A stretch of 64,000 nucleotides of DNA from contig NC_090797.1 in assembly GCF_040054535.1 (NCBI RefSeq), forward strand, positions 2,849,501-2,913,500. The letters are read 5' to 3'. The stretch is from Antennarius striatus. Its lineage: Eukaryota; Chordata; Actinopteri; Lophiiformes; Antennariidae. This document shows positions 49,904 through 62,419 of the stretch, one piece after another (position 1 is the first letter of the stretch; each line of letters opens with the position of its first letter). The notes under the pieces are model-generated. The model saw only the letters and a list, made by a program, of their open reading frames with translations. It had not been told where the DNA came from and ran no database searches. A program made the position numbers and the translations under genes.

Positions 49904-52900
49904 TGTATATAATAATTTTCTTTTTTGATTGCTTATTTAATGTTTAGTTCTGTAAAACTTGAGAAAATGATGAATATTTTAAATTTCTTAACACCCAAGG
50001 TGACAAATTTAAATCAAGCATTTTGGGTTGAAACAGTTGAAAATCCAAAAATCATAACTTTAAAAAATATTAAATGCAAATCCTCACATTTTAGACAGTT
50101 TTAACGACAATGTGTTCAGTTGTTTTTTTCGGGTTTTTTTGGTAGATACGCGATTTATCCCATAAGAAAACAGCTCCTAGTAAATTTGTGTTAATAATAA
50201 AAGATTCATTTCTCCAGCTCCAACAAAAAATCATATCTTGCAATGAATCTTTTCCTCTGAGGCATCTGAAGAAGTCTCCTTAAAGGTTCTGTTCGGACTG
50301 ACATTCCACAAGATATTAAATTCACAGGCAAACAAACAATAATATGCCTGGAGCCACCAAAAAACTGCTTATTTATTTCAATTAAATATGAATTAAGGAA
50401 TAGAACTGTAGAAACGACTTCTGCCACAATGCATTAAAACCGGCGCTCGTAATACAGACTCAATGCCTCTTTTCTGAATTCATCCCTAGAGATTGTTAAA
50501 CAGACCCTTCATGAGGAAACAGTCTGCAGGTAGCAAACTGGTGCATTCTGGGTAAACTTATAAACGCCTGACTCGGGGTCTAATAGACCACCAGGAAGTA
50601 GGAGCCAAATACAATTAGCATCATTGATTCTTCTGTATGTTTCGGGGTTAATGGCATCAGCACCCCGCTGTGAGGCGGGATTGGGGGGTAGTAAGGGCAC
50701 ACAATTGCCCCGCAGTGGGGTCCACACATGTTCGAGTGTCTGTTTCCATTAAATGAGCCCGACCGGCTGAGGACTGAGGAAGTGGAACACCGGGGAACAC
50801 TGAAACCCAGTCTGTGGTGCATTCAAGTGTTCATGTGAAAACAGATGCTGTTGTTCTCCGTGTACAGATGGGGTTTGTGTGGGTTTTTTTGGGGAGATGA
50901 TGTTTTTGCTGGAGGATGAGCGAGACCCAGTTATGAGACAATGCAGGGTGATGAGGAGGAAAGTATAACTAAAGTGATGAGAAGAAGAATGGAGGGAGTG
51001 ACTTCTTGTTGGAGTCGCCAGCTGTGCCGGTGAACGTCTCAAGTAGAGCTGGATATTAATAAAAGGAGACATAGCTTTAAAGCACATACATAAGCACCAA
51101 CACACACTACCATACATAAATGTGCGCGATCATGTGACGAATAAGCTTCAGAGGTTAGAGGTCCGACCGAAGATTTGACAGGAAGTGACATTAAAATGGA
51201 GTGAACTTCTATCAGTCACCAGTGTTCTGACAAAACAAAGGAAGAATGTTGAAATCCCAGCAGTGGGAGCTTAATTCGTTGTACAGTAGGCTTAAAAATA
51301 ATATTACCACCAACCACCAGAATCTTTGTCACAGCTCTAAAATGATTAGTAAGGATTTAGGTCAAAGAAGCCATTAAAGAGCTCCCCTTATCATGTGCGA
51401 CCAGCCAATCAGGATGAGGTACCAGCATCACATGAGCGGCGTGGGCCAACCAGCTGTAACGATGACTATTGAAGATGTTTGGAGCGTCCATAATTGATTT
51501 TGTCAGTTTGTCAGATTCTTCAGGCTTCTTTTCTCGTAGGTAGATATCTTTCTACTCCCAGCCGTGAGGAGACATCAGTTTGACGAGGGATTTATTCCAC
51601 AGCCTTCACACATGATTTGTGGAGTGTGTAATTATGTATTGCTTTGTGAGGTTTGTCATTGGCCGAAAGCCACTATTGTTCATTTGATATCTACACAGGA
51701 CCTTTATGGTTGCCTGTGCGAAAACCGACGGCTTTTGCTTTACCTTAAAGAGCATCCTTCCCATCATCAGTATGGACAGTATGGACTTGAGCCATTCGCG
51801 CCACAGCAAGCAAATACCTCGTGACTTGAAGTCAAGGAGTCACAGCAGTTCGTACCTCTGGTAGTCCAGGTGCGATTTGACAAGAACCTGGACCAGATCC
51901 TCCTGCCTGCTGCTCGGTCTCATGAAGGTTTTGCTTCAGGTATTTCTCACATCTGCTGAGAAATGTCAGCCAGAGTTTTATGCAGCCATCTGGGATTCAG
52001 ACCAGGCACAAGATTAGATGTTAATAGGGAAAGATGTGTTAATGAACACAAGAGTGGGGCTCAGATCAGAACCCTGCGTGAACTCAAGAGCAAGGTTACA
52101 ATTCATACTTGCTAAACGTTTGAATTTGTGTCTTTTAGTGACATTTTTGGCTTTTCAGATTGAGCATCTGCTAATAATCAGTATGTGGAAGCTATGAGAA
52201 AAGCAGCTCCAGTTCTTTAGAGTCAGTTATGTGTCCGTGACCCTCCAGGTTGACCCCAGAGAGGAGGTCTTTGCTGAGGCTAGCCTGCCTCCAGTAAACT
52301 CCCTATGGTGGCACCGAAAGAACGTCTTAGTGGAGGAAGATAAAGTGTCCAGAGAGCAGATAAGGACGAGAACAGGAGCAGTATAACGACGTTAACTGGT
52401 AATTCAGTCAAAATGAGACAGCTCTTTATATTTATGCGCATTGAAGAGAGAAGAAGTCATGTGACATCTGTTTCAGTTAGAAGACAATCAAACACTTTAA
52501 TTTCAATCGGTCTCATTCCACGTAATCCAACAAGAACTTTGTTCCGTTAATCATTTCATTGTTCTTGCTTAAGCATCATTTGATGGTTTTGAGGTCCGGT
52601 ACACCAATCACTGATAAAGCCCCGCCACGCCACCCTTCCCTGTTGTCTCTGTCCCCTAAAACTGTTGACCTGGCTGGTTTTTCGTCTGCATTGTCCTCTC
52701 TGAGCCGGCTGGGTTCACCCTGGCTTTTTGCACCCTGACGTAATTCATCCACTGCTGCACGCGTAGCATTTTAGCTTATAAATGCCTCATTTGAAGGTGG
52801 AGGCATTTTAAGAGTACTGCTCTGTAGGTGTATGGTTGATACTGATCATAAGACCAGACTTATATTCTCTCCCGATGGGCCGGGATTCGTGGATACCAGA

Positions 52901-55195
52901 TAACCTTTGATTCCTGGGTTGATTGCTGGGATACGCAGGGAGGATGCTAACAAAGCTGGATTGCAGTCAGGTTCATAGGACCGACACAAAGCAAAGGCAT
53001 ACAGCAGTCAGAGAACACAGGATGTGTTATTTCTACTGTATATATTCTATTGAACTACACCAACAGCAAGATTCAAGGCTTTTGTTTTTGAACCTATATG
53101 TTAGGCTACAGGATCAACGCTGTAACACAAAAATGACATATTAGCATCTTAACAATGTAATATGGCATCCATGTCAACTAGCAGAAGAGTATTTTATTTA
53201 TTACCAGCAGATTGGTTGCAGGGTTAGCGCTTATTGGATGCTTTTGGTCACGTGTCAAATATATTTCCCCAACTTCTGATGGAAGTAACTGACTCTGTAG
53301 ATGCTAAATGCTACATGCTAATTGCTTAATTCTCCTTCACCTTTTATATCAGTCAATTTTTGTTTTCTCCTGCTTAAAAAGACTAATTTTCATGGTGAAA
53401 TAAAGCAGTAAAGGTAGTGGGCCTTTATAGTTAGCTGAAATGCTATGCTATAGCTGTGGGGAACACCTCTGTGACCAACATCCCGATTGACCTCATACAC
53501 ATATTTTTGAGCCACCGCTAACATGAAAACGACTGCAGGGCCTATTTTTAAACATGTGACCACAGGCTACGTCTTTTCTGCAGGTGATATCAATAAGTGT
53601 TGAATTCTTTATGCGGTGCACGTTGCTGCATAAAAAAGGCGCCGCACACGGCTCGGCACTACTCCTGTTTGCCTTCCCGGCATTTTCCCACCATATGCAC
53701 ACTGCTGGCTTCAACCCCCGACCCACTTTATCTTCTCTACTCTCTGCTTCGTGACTCACAAAGCCCATTTAACCTTTACCCAGCGAGATGCTAGCCAAGT
53801 CTGCTGCCACCGGCTGGCTCTGTCCACAACGCTTGCTTGGTAAAAATATGCTTGCAGATACAGATGAAGTGTCGCCATCTGAGCTTCCTTTCTAAAACAT
53901 CCACGACTCTATTACAGCGATGTGATACCTGAAAGATATTCACCCTACAAAAGGCCTAGAAATAAGTGGACTATCTCCTACATTGCTTAAACCCGTATCA
54001 CATCATTTTCCCACGGTGGTATCCTTCTTGTCCACACCTGAAGAAGCTATCAGGTATTCAAGGAGTGTCCTATGACCTGGATCACATGACATGTCAATAG
54101 TTGGGTTTAGAATGATGCAATTAAGCAGTCTTGTTTTCTCTTGCATTGTCCTGCATTTGTGTGTGTTCATGATTTACTCAAGTAGCTCCTGTCCATCTGA
54201 AATGTTTGCTGATTCGGACGAAATTTCAGCCATTATTCCTCTTTAAAAATGCGATTTTTTTCTCTGTGATTGGTAGAAATGATGCTTTTATCTGACCAGG
54301 TGACATAATTTTCTCACATATACAGTATGAAGTTTCTATAAGTAATTCTGGCTCCATCTAGAACTTCAATACCATTGATTGTACAGAATGGGACATTTTG
54401 GCCTCGGGTAATGATGAGTCATGGTATGGCCTATCTAGGTCTTTCCTGCTGATAGAGATGAGTCATGTTTAAAACATATACACAAGCGTATACGTCAAGG
54501 CAGGGATCGATCGTGTGTATCGGGTATCACAAATCCATAAGTGTCAAGAGGATGAGTTCGTTGACACCCGGATTATCGATCCTGGGATTAGGTGCCAGGG
54601 ACCCCAGAGGGCATGAGTGTCACTGAGAGGAGAAGATCCCTCACACGTAAATTAATAGATTCTGGATAGGGTTGAGTGGGTTAATTCCAAAGATCTTGTT
54701 TAGCCAAAGTCCCAGCAGAAAGCATTTTTAGCATCCCCCACCAGAGTGAAAAGGATAGGTCTATTCTTTTCCTATCGCCTGATCAGCAAAGACAGAATGG
54801 ATCCGTATAAAAGTTATGAAGACAGTCACTTAATATTTAATGCTGCTTAAAAGCCCAATTCATTTATAACTCTATTAGGGTCATGATTTAAGCGATCCAT
54901 AAATGAGGCATGTCTGTTAGCAGGTCTAGGGAAACACAATAGAGCTTGGCTTTGCTCAGACAGAGACGTGGACTATCCCGGTGTAAACCCCCGTCCGGTC
55001 GTGCTGCGAGGTTCGCTCATTAGCTCAGACATCATCTGTTTTTAGAGCAGCAAAGCGCTGACTGCAGTCTTTGTAAAGAGAGAGCAGCAGCCTCTGTTTT
55101 ACCATGAAGGGGGGGGGGGGGTGTCCATGCTGTTTGGCCTGCCTCAAAGTCAGCATCCCCCGCCAACAAGGCTGTACAGCCCTGTAGGCAGGGAG

Positions 55196-55197
<2 letters not shown>

Positions 55198-55237
<40 letters not shown>

Positions 55238-55250
55238 ATGTGTGTGTGTG
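55198..55250. repeat. (TG)n microsatellite, one interruption
   Basis: TG run interrupted once by CATG near 55,237. Confidence 0.93.
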
Positions 55251-58200
55251 CAAGAGATTGAGTGATACCAAACTGCTACGGTCTGCTACTTTGGTAGCCC
55301 CACCACAGAGCCTACATGGGGGTTTTCAGAACATCGTGATAAATTTCAGCTCAGATTTTCTTCTTTTTTGTGCATTTGCGCCTTTTTTCTAAGACAAAAT
55401 ACCAGATTAGCGCTGCAGTAGTTTTGGGCTAACAGTGTTTCATGAAAGCTGCTACATCTTTCTTTAAGAAAACATGAGAGGAAGTCCTGTTTTTGTTGAC
55501 CTTGAAGGGAATTGAATTCATGTCTGGCTGGCCAAACAGAGGAAGTCTCCTCTCTGTCTGCTCCTGATTGTCTACGGGTGACATTAGCCTCGAACCAGCG
55601 CCAATAAAACTAAACAAGAATAAACTTGAATCATAGAAACACCCAACTTTCATTGGCAAGGACTAAAGCTGCTGATAAGTGCTTCTTTTAAATCAATTAA
55701 ACTTTGAAAATAGTGAGGTCTTTTACGTTGAGAACCTTGTTGAAGTGTCAGAAGAGGCAAATAAGTGGACCAACTTCTGGATTAGTGTCACATATTAAGG
55801 TTATTTGGATTTAGTCTTTTCTCAATGTATGTCTGTAGACATCTCTATCCAGATATTTTATTAGCATGGCGTTAGCATAGCATGATCTTGTAAGTCTTGG
55901 AGCCTTTCGGATTGATGCTGCTGTGGTTTGTTTCCTTAACCAGATTTGACTGAAGCTCAGGGGGAATTTGTATAATTAAAATCAGGACAAAGGTGGGAAG
56001 CAAATCAAGTAAGTTTGAGCGTCTGCGGCTACACGTGTACAGAGTCACGCATGTGTGATTCGCGACACGGCGACCTTGAAGAAGTAACAACGTCCGCGTA
56101 TTATTGAGCCGTGACGGCATTCAAATACGACCAGCAGAGGTTTGTGATTTTGCTGCTCTGCTGGAGGTCATGAATCACCGCCGTGGTGTGATTCAGCATG
56201 GAGTCAGCAGCATTCGCACGTGGCTTTTATTTGCTTTTTTGGGCTTTTGGAGGAGAACTGAAAGCCCTGGAAAGAAATACGCCAAAATCCAGCGTGTCAG
56301 TTTGCCCTGGTCAGAGCATGACGTCAGAGCATGACGTTGTCCGTCTTTCTTAGAGGACTGCTAATGTCAGGTCAAACGATCATGATTTCTATGATCCGAA
56401 TAGTAGCTACCATATTAGCATGATCAAAATCGCACAAGGTGCATGTTTCACATGCTAACACGCTAGCAGTATGGCATATCATGAGCTTTTGGCAGACATC
56501 AAGTGTAATCAGACCTCAGGGCATCCCTTTAATATCCATCAAAACGCAGATTCAGTTCAGACTGACATCAAAAATCCTGTTTGATATGCTTTTGGCGGTG
56601 TCGGCAGCCTCATCCATGCGCACATTAATACACAGAGAAGCCTGAGGGAGAAAGATTAAAAAAAAAACAGGTTGCACAGCTTCTTGATATCGTCTAAAAA
56701 TAACGACTTGGATACTGCTGCCGCTCATACTCAGATTCGATCTTCCCCCCTTGAGGAGGCTGGCGTTGCTGCAGGATATACCCCTTACACATCTGTGAGT
56801 TGCTTTGTTTGGGTCTCAATCTCAATGAAGTGGCATCGTCGGCACGTTTAAAGAGTGATATCTCACTCGGTTACAGCTGCTCCAGCTGTGAAAGCCTCGC
56901 TCCGTTGCCACGGTGAAGCCACGGCTTCCTCATCGCCTGAGAACTTTTTTTTTCCCCTGATAGCTGAGAGAAATCCCATTCCATTGGCGTTACTTATATT
57001 AGGAAGCCTCTGTCCTCCTTTCTTCATCATCTTCTTCTTCATCTGTCTCTCTCCAGGAGAGTTGGAAGATATGCGGTCAATATTAGACATCTCCCAGACA
57101 TCCTATAGGTCTCCTGTTTACTTTTCCTCGTGTCTTTGTTCCTCCTCTTCTCATTTCTACTCTCATACCAGTCACTCGTTTTCACTCTCATTGCACGTCT
57201 CTCCATCTCTGTCTCTCTTTTGTGTCGTTCTTTTAGAAAGACGGTCTCTGGAGTGTTTGTTTCTGATAGCTGTCATTCTGCCTGAGTCTCTCCATGGCGA
57301 CGCTGGTCACGGTTTGACATTACGTGGATGTTGTTTCTTTGTCTATCGTCAGACCTTCATGTTAGCATCACAAGCCTCTAATCACACGTTGCCTGCTCTC
57401 CTTCCTGGCCTCAAAAGTGATCCCTTCTTAAAAAGACTGTCAAAAAACGAAGGACAGAAGTTCACAGGAGGAATGCTATGAGGCTCCAGATTAATGGAGC
57501 ATCTTCCAAAGCCAGACTTTTTTAATACGAAACTCCTCTTTCTTGGCTTACTTAGAGAAGCTAAATCCAGACTTCTTGTTGTTTTATGTTAAGTCAGGCC
57601 TGCTGAATGCCTGGTCTTTGTTATATCCATCTATAGGAATGCATACCATGGTTATATTAGATTTTTAAATTCCAGCATTCCCCGTAGGTGTTGCCCTGCA
57701 GAAATCCTGCATTGACTTATAATTCAGGGTGCAGGGCCAACCTCTCTCTCTCTGGCCGTGATTGGATGCACCTGGGCGACCCTACCTGCCTTTTTTTTTA
57801 CCTCCAGCTCACAAATCATCATTTTGCACCACATGCTTCTACTTTTCCTCTTCGGTTCATCCCTGTCATCCTCATGTTTCCTTCTTCACTCTCGGTTTTT
57901 AATCCTCTCCGTCTGTCGGGACAGTAACATGAGCCCCCATGATTGGTTCCAACCCCCCCCCCCCCCCCCAGAGAACTCCTCCATACCTGGACGGGTTTAC
58001 AACCTGCTTCCCATCAATCTCAGAAAGCAGGAGCAGCAGTGGAATGCTACCTCCAACTGTTCCTTAATCTTGATGCATCTCTTTGGTTCTTAATGTCTTT
58101 GTGTGCGTGTGGGACTTTCTTGATGACTCCATTGTGGGAGTTGCGTGGTGTCGAGTGGGAACAGTGGGGATGGGAACGCCGTCCCTTTAAACTCCAGAGG

Positions 58201-59696
58201 GAAGAAATAGAACTTTGGGGAGGCCGTTAATCTTTGTGATTAAACCCAGCTCTCTGGTGCTCTTTCTGTGTGTCGACTGTCATCAGAGGGATGCTCAGAG
58301 GCTGTTAAAATTAAACCCCCCCTCAGCCATGGTTACCACCCCCTCTCCCTTCCTCTAAGGCCATCGCACACAGACATACAAACACTTGGAATGCGAATGT
58401 GAGGGTTTGAACTGTCAGACTGTAAATGCCATCCTGACACAGGCTTGTGGCATTTTTCATTTTAGCCTTACTTTTCTTGGACCTACACATTTTTCTTTGT
58501 CGTACAAACATCTTGAAATATTCTTAAAGGTTACAAAAGCCCACATACGTGCTTTCAGGCTTCCATAATTTCTACTAATACCTCAAAAAGTAAAAAAAAA
58601 ATTGCATCAATATTTGAATGCCTACATGTCAGGGGATTTTGCATGTATACAAAGCGACGACACGGTGCATTAAATGCCGCCTGGCGACCAGCTTAATGAC
58701 ATCATTTATCATTTTCTGGGACTATACTCTTTACGCAGATGACATGAGCATGTAAACACACATATATACATAAATGGAGAGCGATAAATAACACCCCCCA
58801 ATGCCTACAGCAAAATTAGATCACACACAGATGTTGTGGCCGATACTCAATCCACAGAGAACCTCCAGGCTCCAGACAAAGAGCCAGACGGTTGTCGGCG
58901 CTCCGGCTTCCAGCTGACTCCTAAATCACTGAGGATAACCGTCTCAGAGCCGTAATGTATTTTACATTATTTCTTTTGTAATTTGAGCACAACAGTTTTC
59001 TCTTGCCCAGAAACCGAAATCTTTTGACTACTAATGTCTGTATATTTAAATAGACATTATGCACAAGAGTGGCTTTTGTGTTTTCTGCTGTTTGCACTGT
59101 CCAGCCCCAGGGCAACTCGCGTCTAAAAGTCCACCGTGTTCTTATAAGTGGGACAGTCCCACAGATTCAAACGATGCCGATCCATTTAGATAATACCTGT
59201 TATTGTTATGTTACAGAAAGTAGTAATTATAAATTACAAACAGCAGCTTCTGTAAAGCAGATGTCCTTCACGAATAATAGAATAATGAAGGCAGATGTGA
59301 AGACTCCATTGTGTATAATAGTTTAAAACTATACAATGCAACAGCTTACCGAAGTTTACAAAGTTTCCATTCATTATTTCATTTATTTTTTATTTCAAAA
59401 GGAGGACAGATAATAAAATATTGGATAAAAAGTCTCTATAAAAACATGTTAAACATAAATTCACTTGATATTATGAACTAAAATTGAAACATAAAACACG
59501 TCATGTTGTCAACATTTTAAATTTTGCTGGACTGATTTTTCTGTACTTCCTGGTTGAGGGGCGTTGACCACAAAGGGTTCTATGGAAGTCCTTCAGGTGA
59601 CCTGAGGCTGCTCTCTGATTGGTCATTTCTCTGCTACCTGGACCCTCATAGTTTTTTTAAAGCCTGCATTTTATATTCACATCCACCATTGATGAT

Positions 59697-59772
59697 ATAA
59701 GAATATAATATAATATAATATAATATAATAGAATATAATATAATATAATATAATATAATATAATATAATATT
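59697..59772. repeat. (TAATA)n pentanucleotide repeat
   Basis: About fifteen copies of a TAATA/ATAAT pentamer with one G interruption near 59,731. Confidence 0.9.
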
Positions 59773-60843
59773 AATATGACACAGTATAACATAATACATT
59801 TTACTAATGTTTAAACGGTCTTTTCAGTCCTCAGTTTTCTTGTTTGGTAAATTAAACTGGACCAGAAATGAATTTTATGATTGTTTTGCTAAACATACAA
59901 ACTTATCAGGCTTCAGAGTTTAAATACATCTGTGTTGCTGGCTGAGCTTCTGTCTGGGCTGTAATATTAACACTAGTGTTTAAACATCATTCTGGTGTGT
60001 TTAGTTGTTTTTAATTGTGTAGTGTGATGACATGCAAACACTCCGCCCCAATAATAATTCCCACCCACGTTCAAAGTGATGCGTGAGTGTGTAACTCCAC
60101 TCTAGGGAGTTAAAGTGTGTGTGTTGTGTGTGTGTGTGTGTGTATTAATATCAAGTGGTGATTGTAAAAGTGGGCGTGTCCTGGCAGTCTGGGCATGTGA
60201 CTGCTGTCGCTGATTTCCCCCCCTCCACACACGCACACACACACATTTCTATTCATGCCTGGGGTGTGTTCTTTTATCACACACTGACACGTTCAGACAA
60301 TGCACTGGTTCCCAGTGGATCCATACACTCAGCAGCTAATTGAAACAGGAGATTGGAAGTAAATCAGCTGTTTTAAACTCAGCTTTAGAACATGTGAACG
60401 TTTAGTAATGAGATGCTGAAAATCACATTATAGTTTTTGAATGGATGTGGACAAAGAGATGGTTTTTATCTCCAGGTAAACTATTCCCAGAGCTCACTTT
60501 GTACATCCTCATTGTTGTCATAGCGATATTTTTACTCCTTGCAGGAGAAGTGAAGGATCTATTTTTGGTCCACGAGTTCTTCTGAAGGCTCATCAAACAG
60601 ATTCAACGCCTTTGAGACGACTGTATAGATGGAATACTAAAACAGAAAAGCCTATCTGATGTAGTGGCAGTGAAATAATAGCAATAACATTTATTCTAAT
60701 TTAACTTATACTTCATGTATTCTGATGTTTGGCTAGTTAGTGGAGCTTAACATGAAGACTACAAACAGACAGAACAAGGCAGTCAGAGACTGCAACATCC
60801 TGCGACACCCTTGAATTCAAAATTTTACCCTGACCTACTTTCA

Positions 60844-60966
60844 TAGATCAAAGTTCCAGCTTTGATCTACGGTCTTACTGGCCTTCACCCTCGTCTTTCT
60901 ATCGTATCCGGTTCCTGAGTGTGCAAAAGTTGAAATTTGACCTTGACCTATTTTTTTCAAGGTCAA
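60844..60966. repeat. Paired inverted repeats, probably within an interspersed element
   Basis: Two small hairpins about 70 bp apart. TAGATCAAAG / CTTTGATCTA (60,844-60,853 and 60,860-60,869) has a 6-nt loop. TTGACCTTGA / TCAAGGTCAA (60,937-60,946 and 60,957-60,966) has a 10-nt loop. Both have perfect 10-bp arms. Confidence 0.6.
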
Positions 60967-61875
60967 GGACATCATCTCATTTTCATTCCCTTTGCTGCCT
61001 GAATAATCTGCTTTTTGTTTAATCTTCCTACCTGCAATAGTTTTGAAGATGGACTAAACAGATGGATGAACACACGAACGCTGACAATTACAATACATCA
61101 CCGCTTTGAAGCAGGATGTAAAAAGCTAGCTTTGATTTGCTAAAAAGAAGCAAATCCTCACATTAAAGCTCAGTTTTCATTGATGTTTCGTTAAAATGTG
61201 CATTTAAAGGCAAAAAAATTTGTGGTTTTCCATTCATATTTTTCACATCATCACAATTAGCTTGTTGAAAACAACACTTTAGACTAAGAGTATCTGATTC
61301 TAAGAAGTAACACAAATTCAATACGAATCTACGTGTAATTTTGTAGAACTAAAACCACTGAATTTTTATCCTTGGACGAAGCTGTGGCCCCTTCCTGCTC
61401 GTCTTTATTCTAACCTCGGCTAACCACCCCCACTCCCACTGCGCTGTGATGATGAAGCGCTTTTAGATTCGTCTTTAATAATGTATGTTTCTGATTCCTC
61501 CTCTGGCTTCATTTTTTTTTATCATGGTTCCACTTCTTTCTCCACTCCTCCTTCCTCTCTGTGCCTCTCCTTCAGGAACGTTCTCCTGACGTCTTGTTGC
61601 GATTCCACTCTTTTGCTCCTTGGGACGACTCAATTTGTTTAGGTTCAGCTGAGACGAGATCGATGCGTCTCATTTCAGTGCGTTCATCCGATTTGGCGTA
61701 ATTTCCTGTAAAAGTGCTCGTCTCTAAGCGAACAGACCAACATTTCATTTCTTGTTTAGCTCTTTTTTTCTAGCAGCTCGACCCGGTATCATTAATGGAC
61801 ATCCACATAATCCACCATGCCCCCCCCCCACCCCTCCCTGAGCTAACTACACTTTTAATGACGCGCCGGCGTTTC

Positions 61876-61910
61876 TCATCTGACACATTTGTTTTGCTAA
61901 TGTCAGATGA
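61876..61910. repeat. Inverted repeat with 10-bp arms
   Basis: TCATCTGACA at 61,876-61,885 faces TGTCAGATGA at 61,901-61,910 with a 15-nt AT-rich loop. The arms contain the E-box CATCTG/CAGATG and TGACA, a TALE-homeodomain-like core. Confidence 0.6.
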
Positions 61911-62366
61911 ATGGAGAGTCTCTCTGGAGATTGTGATAATGGATTCACGGTCATGTAGGGAAAGCAGGAGATGGGGGGGGGGCGATGATGGGGACCCTGT
62001 TATTTGTGTGTGTCCTGCTGGAGGTAAAAGTAATAAAAAACGACCAGAGATGTTTCAGCTATTGATTGGAGTCCCGACGTTGAGCAAAACAATCATTTGT
62101 TGGTTGTACCCTGGAGAGCAGTACGTATTCACGGCGTGCCGCCTCTGAGACACCGGCCTCCATTGATGGATGAATTAAAGTCCGTTTGCTTTGAGAACCG
62201 TGAAACACGAGCAACGGTCTTTTGTCACTTATGTTTTACTAAGTGCAGTTCATTCATTAGCTTTCTCTCTGCCTGATGCATGTTTTTCATTATCTCTGAC
62301 AGTCTGACATGAACGCAAGATGTGCAAATAATTCAAGAGAAAAATGTGTTTTTCTCATTGCTGCAG

Positions 62367-62419
62367 GTTTGAACCACTTTTCCTGGAGACAGACAGTTGA
62401 TACGATTAAATCCTTGCAG
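62367..62419 (+). other. Candidate 53-bp untranslated exon
   Basis: A pyrimidine-rich acceptor (TTTTTCTCATTGCTGCAG, ending 62,366) and a consensus donor (CAG|GTAAGAT at 62,420) enclose 53 bp with no ATG. That is what an internal 5' UTR exon would show. Position inside the presumed NRCAM first intron makes it a candidate alternative leader exon. Evidence is splice signals only. Confidence 0.3.

Noticed and set aside
56855..57481. 208-codon plus-strand frame
   Set aside because: Ser/Leu/Cys-rich product of pyrimidine-rich DNA with no conserved motif; chance open frame within the presumed intron.
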